The notes beneath the pieces were generated by a model. That model was given only the letters and a program-made list of their open reading frames with translations, had not been told where the DNA came from and ran no database searches. The position numbers and the translations under genes are program-made. DNA of 41,195 nt from Aminobacter sp. J41. GTDB taxonomy: Bacteria; Pseudomonadota; Alphaproteobacteria; Rhizobiales; Rhizobiaceae. The DNA lies in assembly GCF_000526635.1 (NCBI RefSeq), contig NZ_JAGL01000029.1, positions 1 through 41,195 of the forward strand, written 5' to 3'. Below are positions 25,973 through 35,700 of the stretch, piece by piece (the stretch's first letter is position 1; each line of letters opens with the position of its first letter).

Positions 25973-27583
25973 ATGGGAGTCTACCGCGACAGCCGCGTCC
26001 TTGCCGGCATCGCCGGTCTCGCGGCGGTCGGGCTGCTGATTGGCGGGGCATTCGCAGGGCTGATCAGCGAGGCGCTCGACGACTGGTCGGGCGCTGCTTC
26101 TGCGTTTGACTCCTACCTCTTCCGCATCACCCGCTTCACGCTGTGGCAGGCGCTGCTGTCGACGCTGCTGTCGGTCTGCCCGGCAATCCTCGTCGCCCGC
26201 GCTCTTGCACGCCACCCAGTCTTCTGGGGCCGCAGCTTTATCCTGCGGCTGTTTGCGCTGCCGCTGGCAGTGCCGGCGATCGTTGCATCGCTCGGCATCC
26301 TTGCTCTGCTCGGCCGCGCCGGCATCTTCGCCGATGCGCTCGCCTGGCTTACCGGCGAGCCGTGGCAGGGCATCTACGGCCTTTCCGGCATTCTGGTTGC
26401 CCACGTCTTCTTCAACCTGCCGCTTGCCACCCGCTTTCTGCTGCATGCGCTGGAGACGGTGCCGACAGATCAGTGGCGGCTCGCCGCCCAGCTTGGCATG
26501 GGGCCTAGGACAACCTTCCGCCTGATCGAATGGCCGGTGATGCGCGCGGCGCTGCCGGGCGTTGCAGGGCTCATCTTCATGCTCTGTATCACCTCCTTCA
26601 CGATCGTGCTGACTCTCGGCGGCGGTCCGCGGGCAACGACGCTGGAAGTCGCGATCTACCAGGCCTTGCGCTTCGACTTCGACCCGGCGCGGGCCGTGGC
26701 GCTGACCGCGCTGCAGATCGCCCTAACCGTTGTCGTCGTAATCCTGCTGGTGCGCGCGGGCGCCGACATGGTTGCCGACGCCAACATGCCGGTCGCGCGC
26801 CGGCGCCCCAATATGGCGCGCGCACCCGAGACCGTGTTCAACGCGCTGGTGATCATCGCCGCCCTCGCCTTCGTCGCAGGTCCCTTCGTCTCGACTATCA
26901 TTTCCGGCGTTCAGGCTGACCTTGTCCGGCTGGCGAGCGATCCGGCTGTCCATCGCGCCACGCTCACCAGTCTTGGCCTTGCCTTCATTGCCGCAGCGCT
27001 CAGCTTGCTGCTGTCGCTGTCGCTCACCATGGCCCGCAGCGCCATGGAGCACAGCCGGAACCGCACGGCCTCGCCATCCTTCCTCGAGCGACTGTTCGAC
27101 ACCGGCGCCGGCTTCGTCCTTGTCGTGCCACCGGTCGTGGTAGGTGCTGGCTGGTTCATCCTCCTCATCGACAGCGGCAGCGTCTTTTCGCTCGCACCGG
27201 TGATGGTGGTGACCGTCAACGCCGTGATGGCGATGCCCTTTGCCCTCCGCGCCATCCGCCCCGCCTGGGACGGTGCAGCCGAGCGCCACGACCGGCTCTG
27301 CGCCTCGCTTGGCATTTCCGGTTTCAACCGCCTGCGCCTGATCGACTGGCCGTCGATCCGCCGCCCGGCCTTCACCGCCTTTGCCTTCGCCATGGCTCTG
27401 TCGCTTGGCGATCTTGGCGTCATTGCGCTGTTCGGCAGCGACGTGGTGAAGACCCTGCCCTATCTGCTGTTCGAGCGCATGGGCAGCTATCGCACCGCCG
27501 ATGCCGCCGGCATTGCCCTCTTTCTCGGCATCGTCTGCCTTGCGCTGATGATGCTCGTTGACCGCACACGGAGAAGCGCATGA
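25973..27583 (+). CDS. thiP: Thiamine ABC transporter permease
   Basis: A 536-residue inner-membrane protein with two fused permease domains, about residues 55-255 and 330-530. Together they have some twelve hydrophobic segments. EAA-like loops lie near [19 protein letters not shown] and [19 protein letters not shown]. Length and layout fit ThiP. The ATG at 25973 is eight bases after thiB; the long in-frame extension back to 25811 lies within thiB and is not real. Its stop overlaps the thiQ start by four bases (ATGA). Confidence 0.94.
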   Translation: MGVYRDSRVLAGIAGLAAVGLLIGGAFAGLISEALDDWSGAASAFDSYLFRITRFTLWQALLSTLLSVCPAILVARALARHPVFWGRSFILRLFALPLAVPAIVASLGILALLGRAGIFADALAWLTGEPWQGIYGLSGILVAHVFFNLPLATRFLLHALETVPTDQWRLAAQLGMGPRTTFRLIEWPVMRAALPGVAGLIFMLCITSFTIVLTLGGGPRATTLEVAIYQALRFDFDPARAVALTALQIALTVVVVILLVRAGADMVADANMPVARRRPNMARAPETVFNALVIIAALAFVAGPFVSTIISGVQADLVRLASDPAVHRATLTSLGLAFIAAALSLLLSLSLTMARSAMEHSRNRTASPSFLERLFDTGAGFVLVVPPVVVGAGWFILLIDSGSVFSLAPVMVVTVNAVMAMPFALRAIRPAWDGAAERHDRLCASLGISGFNRLRLIDWPSIRRPAFTAFAFAMALSLGDLGVIALFGSDVVKTLPYLLFERMGSYRTADAAGIALFLGIVCLALMMLVDRTRRSA

Positions 27584-28290
27584 GTGGCGCATCGATCGAA
27601 CTCCGCAATCTCGTCTTCAGCTACGACGAGACGCGCATGGAGTTCGACCTCTCAGTTCCCGCATCTTCCGTGATCGCGATCATGGGGCCGAGCGGATCGG
27701 GCAAGACCACCCTGCTCAACCTGATTGCCGGCTTCGAGAAGCCTGTCTCTGGCAAGGTGCTGATCGACGGCAGGGATGTCACCGGCCTCGAGCCCGCTGA
27801 ACGCCCCGTCTCGATGGTGTTTCAGGAAAACAACCTGTTTGCCCACCTCACCGTCGAGGACAATGTCGGCCTCGGTCGCTCGCCCTCCCTGCGCCTGACC
27901 GATGCTGACCGCGCCGACATCGCCCAGGCGCTGGCGCAGACTGGGCTTGCCGGCAAGGAGCGCCGTCTGCCGTCGGAGCTTTCGGGCGGCGAACGCCAGC
28001 GCGTGGCGCTCTCGCGCGTGCTGGTTCGCGACCGCCCGGTGCTACTGCTTGACGAGCCCTTTGCCTCGCTTGGGCCTGCGCTTAGACGCGAGATGCTGGC
28101 GCTCGTCCGTCAGCTCCACTTCGACCATGGGATGACGATCCTGATGGTCACCCACCACCCCGAAGATGCGCAGCTGATTGCCGATCGAATCGCCTTCATC
28201 GAGGCGGGTCGCATCGTGGCATTCGAGGACACCACCACCATGTTCTCGCGCGCTGCGCCTGACGCTTTCCGTGCCTACATTGGTGCCTGA
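27580..28290 (+). CDS. thiQ: Thiamine ABC transporter ATPase
   Basis: A 236-residue ABC ATPase with Walker [10 protein letters not shown] near residue 37, Q-loop [12 protein letters not shown], signature [15 protein letters not shown], Walker [13 protein letters not shown] and switch histidine MVTHHPEDA. It lacks a C-terminal regulatory domain, as usual for ThiQ. It overlaps the thiP stop (27580-27583), indicating translational coupling in the thiBPQ operon. Confidence 0.94.
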   Translation: MSGASIELRNLVFSYDETRMEFDLSVPASSVIAIMGPSGSGKTTLLNLIAGFEKPVSGKVLIDGRDVTGLEPAERPVSMVFQENNLFAHLTVEDNVGLGRSPSLRLTDADRADIAQALAQTGLAGKERRLPSELSGGERQRVALSRVLVRDRPVLLLDEPFASLGPALRREMLALVRQLHFDHGMTILMVTHHPEDAQLIADRIAFIEAGRIVAFEDTTTMFSRAAPDAFRAYIGA

Positions 28291-28463
28291 CTGCATCCAT
28301 TTCGCCCGGATGCGGACATATTTGCCACGCATTGCTCGCTGACTACATGGTATGTGTGCGTTTGCGAAATTGGCTTGGAAACGGAGCAACCCTTCCCGAT
28401 CCGCTTCGTTTCATGATGGTTAGAGGAAAGGGCTGGAATCTGCCGACAGCATTGGTTGATCCG

Positions 28464-29951
28464 ATGAGGGACCGGACTTCGCAGTCGCCGGCCCGCCTCC
28501 TGCGGCGCGGGCTGATTGCCCTTGCGCTTGGCGTCAGCATGGCTGGCTGCCAAGTCCTGAGCGGCGACGAAAGCGCCTTCAAGCCATCCGCTAATCCCGT
28601 CACCGTGGACACCGTCACCCGCGGCGACCGCCTGACGGCGCTGGCGCGCGAGCAGCATCCACGCATCCTTGCCACTTATGGCGGCGAGTATTCGGACCCG
28701 AAGCTGGAACGCATGGTCGCGCGGGTCGTCGGGTCGCTGACGCTCGATCCGGAAAACCCGAACCAGACCTACCAGATCACCATTCTCAACTCGCCGAACA
28801 TCAACGCCTTCGCGCTACCCGGCGGCTATCTCTATGTTACGCGCGGCCTGCTCGCGCTCGCTAATGACTCGGCCGAGCTCGCGGCGGTGCTGGCGCACGA
28901 GATGGCGCACGTGACCGCAAATCACGGCGTCCAGCGCCAGCAGCGCGAGGCCGAGGAAGTTCTTGCGACCAAGGTAGCGACGGAAGTGCTTGGCGGTGAC
29001 CCGGCTGCACGCGTGGCGCTGGTGCGCGGCAAGCTGCGCCTTGCCCAGTTCTCGCGCAATCAGGAACTCGAGGCCGACGCCGTTGGCATCCGCTCCATCG
29101 CTCGCGCCGGTTACGATCCGTTCGCCGCAGCCCGCTTCCTGCAGTCCATGGCCGCTTATAGCGCCTCGCGCAGCGTAACCGGCCAGGAGGACCAGGGTCT
29201 CGACTTCCTTGCAAGTCACCCGACCGCGCCGCAGCGCATTGAACTGGCGCTTCGCCATGCTCGCCAGTATGCGCCGCCCGGAACCGGCAACCGCGACCGC
29301 GACTCCTTCCTTGCCGGCATCGACGGCATGCTCTTCGGCGACACGCCGCAGGAAGGGTTCGTGCGCGGCCGCACCTTCCTGCATCCGAAACTGGGCATCT
29401 CATTCTCGGTACCAGAAGGCTTCGTCATCGACAATTCGGCGGCAGCGGTAACGGCGGCCGGCCCTGGCGACATCGCCATCCGCTTCGACGGCGTGTCGAT
29501 CGACCGGCGCGTGCCGCTTACCGATTACATCCAGTCCGGCTGGGTGGCGGGGCTCGATCCAAGCAGCATCCGCAAGCGCTCCATCAACGGCAACGAAGCC
29601 GTCTCCGCCCGCGCGCGCGCCGAGGGCTGGCAGTTCGACGTGACCGTGATCCGGGCCGAGGGCGAGGTCTACCGCCTCCTGACGGCTGCCCCGGCCGCCA
29701 GCACCCGGCTGGAGTCAACGGCAAGCGCCGTCAGCAACAGCTTCCGCGTACTCAGCGCGGCCGAGCGCCAGTCGCTCAACCCGCTGCGGGTGAGGATCGT
29801 GACGGTCCGCCCGGGCGATACGGTGGCAACGCTCGCGGCTCGCATGGAAGGCGTCGATCGCAAGGTCGACATGTTCCGCCTGATCAACGGGATGAGCGAA
29901 AGCGCCACCGTTTCAGCCGGCGGCAAGGTGAAGATCATCACGGACAGGTAG
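28464..29951 (+). CDS. M48-family metalloprotease lipoprotein with LysM-like C-terminus
   Basis: A 495-residue protein. The N-terminus has basic residues, a hydrophobic stretch and the lipobox SMAGC, so it is probably a lipoprotein anchored from the periplasmic side. The zinc site HEMAH lies in AAVLAHEMAHVTANHG, with the third ligand in ELEADAVGIRSIARAGYDP. This is the M48B/BepA-like family, which degrades or repairs outer-membrane proteins. The C-terminal 50 residues (VTVRPGDTVATLAARM...INGM) resemble a LysM-type domain. The start is uncertain: the ATG at 28464 gives the best signal sequence but no ribosome site; the ATGs at 28413 and 28416 are alternatives. It converges on rpoH with 11 bases between stops. 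Confidence 0.88.
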   Translation: MRDRTSQSPARLLRRGLIALALGVSMAGCQVLSGDESAFKPSANPVTVDTVTRGDRLTALAREQHPRILATYGGEYSDPKLERMVARVVGSLTLDPENPNQTYQITILNSPNINAFALPGGYLYVTRGLLALANDSAELAAVLAHEMAHVTANHGVQRQQREAEEVLATKVATEVLGGDPAARVALVRGKLRLAQFSRNQELEADAVGIRSIARAGYDPFAAARFLQSMAAYSASRSVTGQEDQGLDFLASHPTAPQRIELALRHARQYAPPGTGNRDRDSFLAGIDGMLFGDTPQEGFVRGRTFLHPKLGISFSVPEGFVIDNSAAAVTAAGPGDIAIRFDGVSIDRRVPLTDYIQSGWVAGLDPSSIRKRSINGNEAVSARARAEGWQFDVTVIRAEGEVYRLLTAAPAASTRLESTASAVSNSFRVLSAAERQSLNPLRVRIVTVRPGDTVATLAARMEGVDRKVDMFRLINGMSESATVSAGGKVKIITDR

Positions 29952-29956
29952 CGGGG

Positions 29957-29972
29957 CGCTGCCTAGGCAGCG
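29957..29972. terminator. Shared palindrome between M48 gene and rpoH
   Basis: A 16-base perfect palindrome with halves CGCTGCCT and AGGCAGCG. It begins six bases after the M48 stop and spans the rpoH stop codon. It could act as a bidirectional stem for both converging transcripts. There is no clear T tract on either side. Confidence 0.45.
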
Positions 29973-30820
29973 TTGCGGTTGCGCGGCTCGTTGTGGCTCA
30001 GGGCAAACCGCAACTTTTCGATGGCGCGACCCTCAATCTGCCGCACACGCTCCTTGGAAATCCCAAGCGTCGTGCCGAGCGACTCGAGTGTAGCTCCTTC
30101 GTCACGCAGCCGGCGTTCGCGGATGATCTGCAACTCGCGCGGGTTGAGCGTCTTCAGCGCCCGCTGCAGCCACTGGAGCCGCCGCTCGGTGTCGATCGTG
30201 TCGCCGACAACCTCATCCGGTAGCGGCTTATCGCAGACCAGAAAATCCTGGCGCTCTGCCGTGCCCTCACCTTCCGAACCCACCTGCACATTAAGCGAGG
30301 TGTCGGAGCCAGACAGCCGCGCGTCCATCGTCTCGACGTCGCTCACCGGCACACCGAGCGCTTCTGCGAGTTCGCGATAAAGCGCCTCGCCGGTCAGCTC
30401 GCGATTGTCCTGCGCGAGCCGAGCCCGCAAGCGCCGGAGATTGAAGAACAGCGCCTTTTGCGCCGATGAGGTGCCGCCGCGCACGATCGACCAGTTGCGC
30501 AGGATGAAGTCCTGCATCGAGGCACGGATCCACCAGGTAGCATAGGTCGAGAAGCGGACCTGCCGGTCTGGTTCGAATCGGGAGGCTGCCTCCAGCAGGC
30601 CGACATGGCCTTCTTGGATCAGGTCTGCAGTCGGTAGCCCGAAGTGGCGGAACTTCCCAGCCATGGAGATGACCAGCCGCATGTGCGCGGTGGCGATCTG
30701 ATGCATGGCGTTCTGGTCGCCCTGGCGCCAGCGCAGGGCCAACTGGTGTTCCTGCTCGCGTTCGAGATAGGGGGCCTTCATGGCCTCGCGAACCATGCTG
30801 CGGCGTGCGGAATCGTCCAT
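29963..30820 (-). CDS. rpoH: RNA polymerase sigma-32 factor (RpoH type)
   Basis: A 285-residue sigma-70 family factor. Region 2 reads DLIQEGHVGLLEAASRFEPD and FSTYATWWIRASMQDFIL. The RpoH box appears as QKALFFNLRRLR near residue 120. Region 4 has LGTTLGISKERVRQIEGRAIEKL. It directs heat-shock and other stress promoters. Rhizobia often carry two or three rpoH genes; position next to carD and fdxA suggests the RpoH2 type, but this is inferred. The ATG at 30820 is preferred because GGAG lies seven bases upstream; the ATG at 30832 would add four residues. Confidence 0.9.
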   Translation of the reverse strand: MDDSARRSMVREAMKAPYLEREQEHQLALRWRQGDQNAMHQIATAHMRLVISMAGKFRHFGLPTADLIQEGHVGLLEAASRFEPDRQVRFSTYATWWIRASMQDFILRNWSIVRGGTSSAQKALFFNLRRLRARLAQDNRELTGEALYRELAEALGVPVSDVETMDARLSGSDTSLNVQVGSEGEGTAERQDFLVCDKPLPDEVVGDTIDTERRLQWLQRALKTLNPRELQIIRERRLRDEGATLESLGTTLGISKERVRQIEGRAIEKLRFALSHNEPRNRNAA

Positions 30821-30984
30821 GTCGCGCTCCATTCGTCGCGGGCGAGCGGGGAAAAGCTCGCGCACAGGAAATGGGACCGATCGGGAGATCGGCCAGCGCA
30901 GCATGAGGGGTGGCCGGATGCTGCGTCAGTAAATACGCAGATCCCGGTCCATAAGTTCCAAAGGTGGCGCAGCAGGAGCAAAAG

Positions 30985-31016
30985 AAAAGACCCGGCCGTG
31001 AGCGACCGGGTCTTTT
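30985..31016. terminator. Bidirectional intrinsic terminator after carD
   Basis: AAAAGACCCGG (30985-30995) pairs with CCGGGTCTTTT (31006-31016) around a 10-base loop. A and T runs flank both sides, so it can terminate in either direction. It lies 26 bases after the carD stop and upstream of the rpoH promoter region. Confidence 0.9.
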
Positions 31017-31041
31017 GGAAGTACTTGAAGCTTTGGAAAGC

Positions 31042-31614
31042 TTATGCGGCTTCTTCCTGCTCGGACTCCTCGTTGTCCGCCTTCGCGCCGCGGCGCGGGC
31101 CCTTGGCGAGATTGAGCTCGATCAGGCGGATAGCCTCGGTGTCCGACATCTTGTTCACGGCAGCGATCTCGCGCGCCATGCGGTCAAGGGCGGCCTCGTA
31201 GAGCTGGCGTTCGGAATAGGACTGCTCGGGCTGGTTTTCGGCGCGGTACAGGTCGCGGACAACCTCGGAGATCGAGATGAGGTCGCCCGAATTGATCTTC
31301 GCGTCATACTCCTGGGCCCGGCGCGACCACATGGTGCGCTTCACGCGGGCACGTCCCTGAACAACCTTGAGCGCGCGGTCGACGTAGTCGGTCTCGGAGA
31401 GCTTGCGCATGCCGATCGTGGCGGCCTTGGCCACCGGCACCTTCAAGCGCATCTTATCCTTCTGAAAGTCGATGACGAAGAGTTCCAGCTTGTGTCCCGC
31501 GACTTCCTGCTCTTCGATGGCAGTGATCTGACCGACGCCGTGAGCCGGGTATACGATGAATTCCCCGGTCTTGAAGCCGTGCTTAGTCGCGGTTTTCTTC
31601 TGCTGGGTTGCCAT
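31042..31614 (-). CDS. carD: CarD-family transcriptional regulator
   Basis: A 190-residue protein. The N-terminal RNA polymerase-interacting domain reads FKTGEFIVYPAHGVGQITAIEEQEV (about residues 14-40) and continues to LKVPVAKA. The helical C-terminal part includes MWSRRAQEYDAKINSGD (about residue 100), a DNA-contacting region in CarD. The tail is acidic. CarD/CdnL proteins bind the polymerase beta subunit and stabilise open promoter complexes, especially at rRNA promoters. It is a single-gene unit with a strong terminator and a 386-base upstream gap. Confidence 0.94.
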   Translation of the reverse strand: MATQQKKTATKHGFKTGEFIVYPAHGVGQITAIEEQEVAGHKLELFVIDFQKDKMRLKVPVAKAATIGMRKLSETDYVDRALKVVQGRARVKRTMWSRRAQEYDAKINSGDLISISEVVRDLYRAENQPEQSYSERQLYEAALDRMAREIAAVNKMSDTEAIRLIELNLAKGPRRGAKADNEESEQEEAA

Positions 31615-32000
31615 ACGCCCTGTACTCCTTCTTTATCACGCGCTATCGAGAGCGCGTGGATTCGCGGCCGACAAGCCGGCCAGCCAACTGCCACGCATGA
31701 CAAAAAGGCCGCATCATCCGAAGGAAGCCTTTGTGTCGGGCAAGGTCAAAGAACCGGCCCGACCCAGGGTCGCCCTGGTTCGGATGAGTTGCAGCCTTTC
31801 GAGATTAAAGCGCTAGCGCCATGAATCGACAATTTGTCATCGGCATGTTGCTAGATATGTAGCATAAAAAGTCGCGAGATTCAACAATTTGCCGCATGCG
31901 CGAACTTGCGTTGCCGCATTTCGCGCTATAGGGCGAATCAATCGCAGGTCGGGCGGCACAACCTTACCTTGCGTAAGGAAGCCCTAAAAATCCTCGGATT
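31615..32000. promoter_or_regulatory. Intergenic region upstream of carD, 386 bases
   Basis: There is no supported gene. On the minus strand it holds the carD promoter and leader. A hairpin CACGCGCT (31638-31645) with AGCGCGTG (31651-31658) sits in the leader. Bases about 31830-31900 are AT-rich and suit a promoter. Near the fdxA end a short stem CCTTAC (31962-31967) with GTAAGG (31973-31978) may be a weak fdxA terminator. Confidence 0.45.
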
Positions 32001-32339
32001 TCAGTCACCTGAGCCGGGTTCGGGCGAGAAGTACTGGTCGAACTTGTCCGGAACGCCGTCGAATTCCTTGGCCTCCGGAAGCTCGTCCTTCTTCGCCGTG
32101 ATGTTGGGCCATTTTGCCGCATATTCGGCATTGATCTGCAGCCACTTGTCGAGGCCGGGCTCGGTATCCGGCTTGATAGCGTCTGCAGGGCACTCCGGTT
32201 CGCAAACGCCGCAGTCGATGCACTCGTCCGGATGAATGACGAGCATGTTCTCGCCTTCATAGAAGCAATCGACCGGGCATACTTCCACGCAGTCGGTGTA
32301 TTTGCATCGGATGCAGTTGTCTGTGACGACATAGGTCAT
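32001..32339 (-). CDS. fdxA: 7Fe ferredoxin FdxA
   Basis: A 112-residue ferredoxin of the Azotobacter FdI type. Cysteines 9, 17 and 50 fit the [3Fe-4S] ligands. Cysteines 21, 40, 43 and 46 fit the [4Fe-4S] ligands. Cysteines 12 and 25 are extra, as in the family. The C-terminal extension to 112 residues is typical. It transfers electrons in the cytoplasm; the partner is not known here. The S4-domain gene lies 125 bases upstream on the same strand, and a palindrome-rich spacer between them should carry the fdxA promoter. Confidence 0.95.
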   Translation of the reverse strand: MTYVVTDNCIRCKYTDCVEVCPVDCFYEGENMLVIHPDECIDCGVCEPECPADAIKPDTEPGLDKWLQINAEYAAKWPNITAKKDELPEAKEFDGVPDKFDQYFSPEPGSGD

Positions 32340-32430
32340 GAGTGGCTCCGCCCGGCTTTCAGTCTGCTAGGGTCCGGCGGTGAGGTAAACCCTTCGCCGG
32401 ATGTGCGCAAGGGTGACCAATCCGCGCAAG

Positions 32431-32457
32431 TGCGCAATGCAGGAATGCATTTGCGCA
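32431..32457. promoter_or_regulatory. Inverted repeat upstream of fdxA
   Basis: TGCGCAATGCA (32431-32441) and TGCATTTGCGCA (32446-32457) form an inverted repeat with a single extra T and a 4-base spacer. Two further GCGCAAG copies lie just to the left (near 32405 and 32424). This suggests an operator with repeated half-sites, or a terminator-like stem after the S4 gene. The cognate protein is unknown. Confidence 0.4.
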
Positions 32458-32464
32458 TCGCGCC

Positions 32465-32752
32465 TCAGGCTGGCGGTTCCTCGCGCGTCGTCAGGTCTTC
32501 GTAGAGAGTACGCGTTTCTTCGGCCGGGCCGCGCCGCTTGCCGGGCAAAAGCACCCGCCAGACGACCACGCCGCGTTCCAGCTTCATCGTCAGCACGTCG
32601 CCGGTTTTCACCAGCTGCGCGGCCTGGTCGATCTTTTCGCGGTTCAGGCGGACATGCCCCGCCTGAACCAGTTTTGCTGCTAGCGAGCGGGATTTTACCG
32701 CGCGCGCGAAGAACAGCCACTTGTCGATGCGTTGCCGCTCGACGCCGTTCAT
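32465..32752 (-). CDS. S4-domain RNA-binding protein (Hsp15-like)
   Basis: A 95-residue protein consisting of an S4 RNA-binding domain: RQRIDKWLFFARAVKSRSLAAKLVQAGHVRLN, then GDVLTMKLERGVVVWRVL. A basic and acidic tail follows. It resembles Hsp15/HslR, which binds stalled 50S subunits with nascent chains. The ATG abuts the stop of the upstream helicase gene (32752/32753), so the two are translated from one mRNA. An RNA-related helicase and an S4 protein together suggest an RNA or ribosome maintenance job. Confidence 0.9.
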   Translation of the reverse strand: MNGVERQRIDKWLFFARAVKSRSLAAKLVQAGHVRLNREKIDQAAQLVKTGDVLTMKLERGVVVWRVLLPGKRRGPAEETRTLYEDLTTREEPPA

Positions 32753-35700
32753 CTACTTCTTGGTCAGCTGCTCGCGCAGGGCCGCGAGCTTGGCGAACGG
32801 AGAATCCGGATCGAGCTTGACCGGGCGCTCCTCGCGCGGCTTCTGCGGACGTGCCTGCTTGTCGGCGAACTGCGGCTTGCCACCTTCGCGACGGTCACCA
32901 CGGCCGCCTTCGCGGCGCGGCTTGCCCTCACCTCGCTGCTCTCCAGGCTTGCCCTGGAACTTGCCGCGAGCGGGGCGCTCGCCCCTGCCCTCGCCGCGTT
33001 CCTGGCTCTCACCTTCGCGGCGCGGCCCACGACTGTGCTGGTTGCGGTTCTGGTGCTGGCGCTGCTGGCGGCCCTCGAAGCGCGCCGGACGCCACAGCAG
33101 GATTGGTTTCGGCTCTTCGGCCGGCTCTGCAGCAGGAGCTTCCTCCGCAGCGGCCTCAACCGGTGCGGCCTCGGCGGCGGGAGCCTCAGGAGCAGCTTCC
33201 TGCGCCTCGCTTGCGGCATCCGTGGCGGTATCGTCCGTAGCTGCGTCTGCAGCGGGGGCTTCGCCAGCCTCAGCCTCGACAGCTGCTTCAGCAGGTGCCT
33301 CAGCCGGCTGCTCGGCAGCAGCCTTGGCCTCGGCAGCAGCAGCGTCGAACTCCGCAAGCTTCGCAGCGACTTCCGCTGCGGGCTTCGCTTCAGCGCGGTA
33401 GCCGAGGCCCTTCAGCGTCTCTTCCATGTCCTCAGAAGTGGCGCCGAGAATCGACATCATCGCGGGCGTTACGTAGAACGACGCCCCGTCGAAGGCGCCG
33501 TCCGGACGCTGGCCGGAGCCGGTACGCCAGGCAAGCGCCGGACGGATCAGGTCGGCAAGGCGCTCGAGGATGTCGACGCGCACCGCACGGCGGCCAAGGA
33601 CGCGGTAGCCGGCAAGGCTATAGAACATCGGCTCGAAGGACGGATCGACCACGATCGAGGTGCGGCCCGAGGCAAGGGCGGTGACGACGTCGCCGAAGCC
33701 CGGCTTTTCCTTGCCGTCATTGACCAGCGCCCACAGCAGCGTCAGGAGACCCGCCGGAGCCGGCTTGATCAGCGCCGGGGTGAAGATGTGGAAGGCGCCA
33801 AAACGCACGCCCAGGCGGCGCAGCGCGGCGCGGGCCTCCTGATCGAGCGACTTGACGTCGTTAGAGATCTCGCGGCGATTGATCAGGCCGAAATTCTCGA
33901 CGAGGCGGAACGCGATGCCGCGCGCAATGCCCGTCAGCTGGTCGGCAGCCTTGAGGTCGAACAGCGGCTTGAGCAGCGTCTCGATCTGGAAGCGCACGAA
34001 GCGCTCGGCACGCGCCACGACCTTTTCGCGAGCCGGGCCCGTCAGCTGCTCGTCGGCGAGCAGGATTACGCGCGGTGCAAGCGGATCATCGCCAGCAACC
34101 AGAGTCGCGATCGGAGCACCGATCCAGCGCAGCAGCCCGTCCGAAGCAAGCGCGAAGTCGCCATTCGGGGCGTTGGCGAACCGTTCGGCACGCGCCTCGA
34201 ACTCGGCAGCCAGCGCCTTCTGCGCAGCCGCCTTCATCGCCTTTGCGTCTTCGCCCGCCGCTGTCTGGTCAACCGTAAAACGGAAGCCCTGAAGGGAGCC
34301 AACATGATGCCCCTCGACAGTAACGTCGCCGGACGGATTTATTTCAGCTTCAAGCATTGCATTTTCTCTCAGGCGCCTCATGAGCACGGAAGTCCTGCGA
34401 TCTACAAAGCGTTTCGTCAATCGCTCGTGAAGCGCATCGGACAACCTGTCCTCTATCTCGCGTGTTTTTTCTTGCCAGTGTGCCGGATCGGCAAGCCAGC
34501 CAGGGCGGTGTGAAACGAAGGTCCAGGTACGAATCTGCGCAATCCGGTGCGACAGCGTGTCGATATCGCCTTCTGTCGTATCGGCCCGTCGCACCTGTTC
34601 GGCCATGTAATCTTCATCGACATGGCCTTTCCGGGCCAGATCAAAATAGATACTGCCAATTATGTCGGCATGTTGTGCCGGAGCAATACGCCGGTAGTCG
34701 GGCAGAGCGCATGCTTCCCAAAGAAGTTCGACCCGCTTGGGCGTCGTGGCAAGGCGGCGGACGGCCTCATCCTGCGCCAGATGCTCGAGCGCCCGCTGGT
34801 CAACAGCCGGAAGCGCGCGCGTCAGCCCTTCGACCGGCGGCGTCACGTCGATCGAGCGGCGAAGCGCATCAAGACTTGAGAAATCGAACGCTGCCGAGCG
34901 CCACTGCAACACCTTCACCGGATCGAAGGTGTGCGACTCGATCCGCTCGACGAGCTCATCCGGGAACGGATCGACCTGGCCGGTGACGCCAAAGGTGCCG
35001 TCGCGAACGTGACGGCCGGCGCGGCCAGCAATCTGGCCGATCTCGGCTGCCGTCAGCTCGCGGTACTGGTGGCCGTCGAACTTGCGGTTCTGGGCAAAGG
35101 CGACATGGTCGAGGTCGAGATTGAGACCCATGCCGATCGCGTCGGTCGCGACCAGATAGTCGACGTCGCCGGACTGGTAGAGCTCGACCTGCGCATTGCG
35201 GGTGCGCGGGCTCAGCGCGCCCAGCACCACCGCCGCGCCACCGCGCTGACGGCGTACCAGCTCGGCGATGCCGTAGACCTCGTCAGCCGAGAAGGCCACG
35301 ATGGCCGAGCGGCGAGGCAGGCGGGTGAGCTTCTTCTGCCCCGCATAGGCAAGGTGCGACATGCGCGGGCGGGTGATGACCGAAATACCGCGCAGGAGCA
35401 TTTCGAGAATGCCGCGCATGGTGGCGGCACCAAGCAGCAGAGTCTCCTCGCGCCCACGCAAATGCAGCAGGCGGTCGGTGAAGATGTGGCCGCGCTCAAA
35501 GTCGGCGGCGAGCTGCACCTCGTCGATCGCGACGAAAGCGACGTCCGCCTCGCGCGGCATCGCCTCCACGGTGCAGACCGAATAGCGCGCACCCTGCGGG
35601 ACGATCTTTTCCTCGCCGGTGATGAGGGCGACGTTGGCGGCACCCACCTTTTCGACAACCCGGGTATAGACCTCGCGCGCGAGCAGGCGCAGCGGCAGGC

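Noticed and set aside
28291-28320. GCATCC/GGATGC inverted repeat after thiQ as terminator
   Set aside because: The stem is short, the loop is 9 bases and the T run is poor; too weak to call.
30560-30600. tRNA-like GGTTCGAATC string
   Set aside because: It lies inside the rpoH coding region and no acceptor or anticodon stems can be formed around it.
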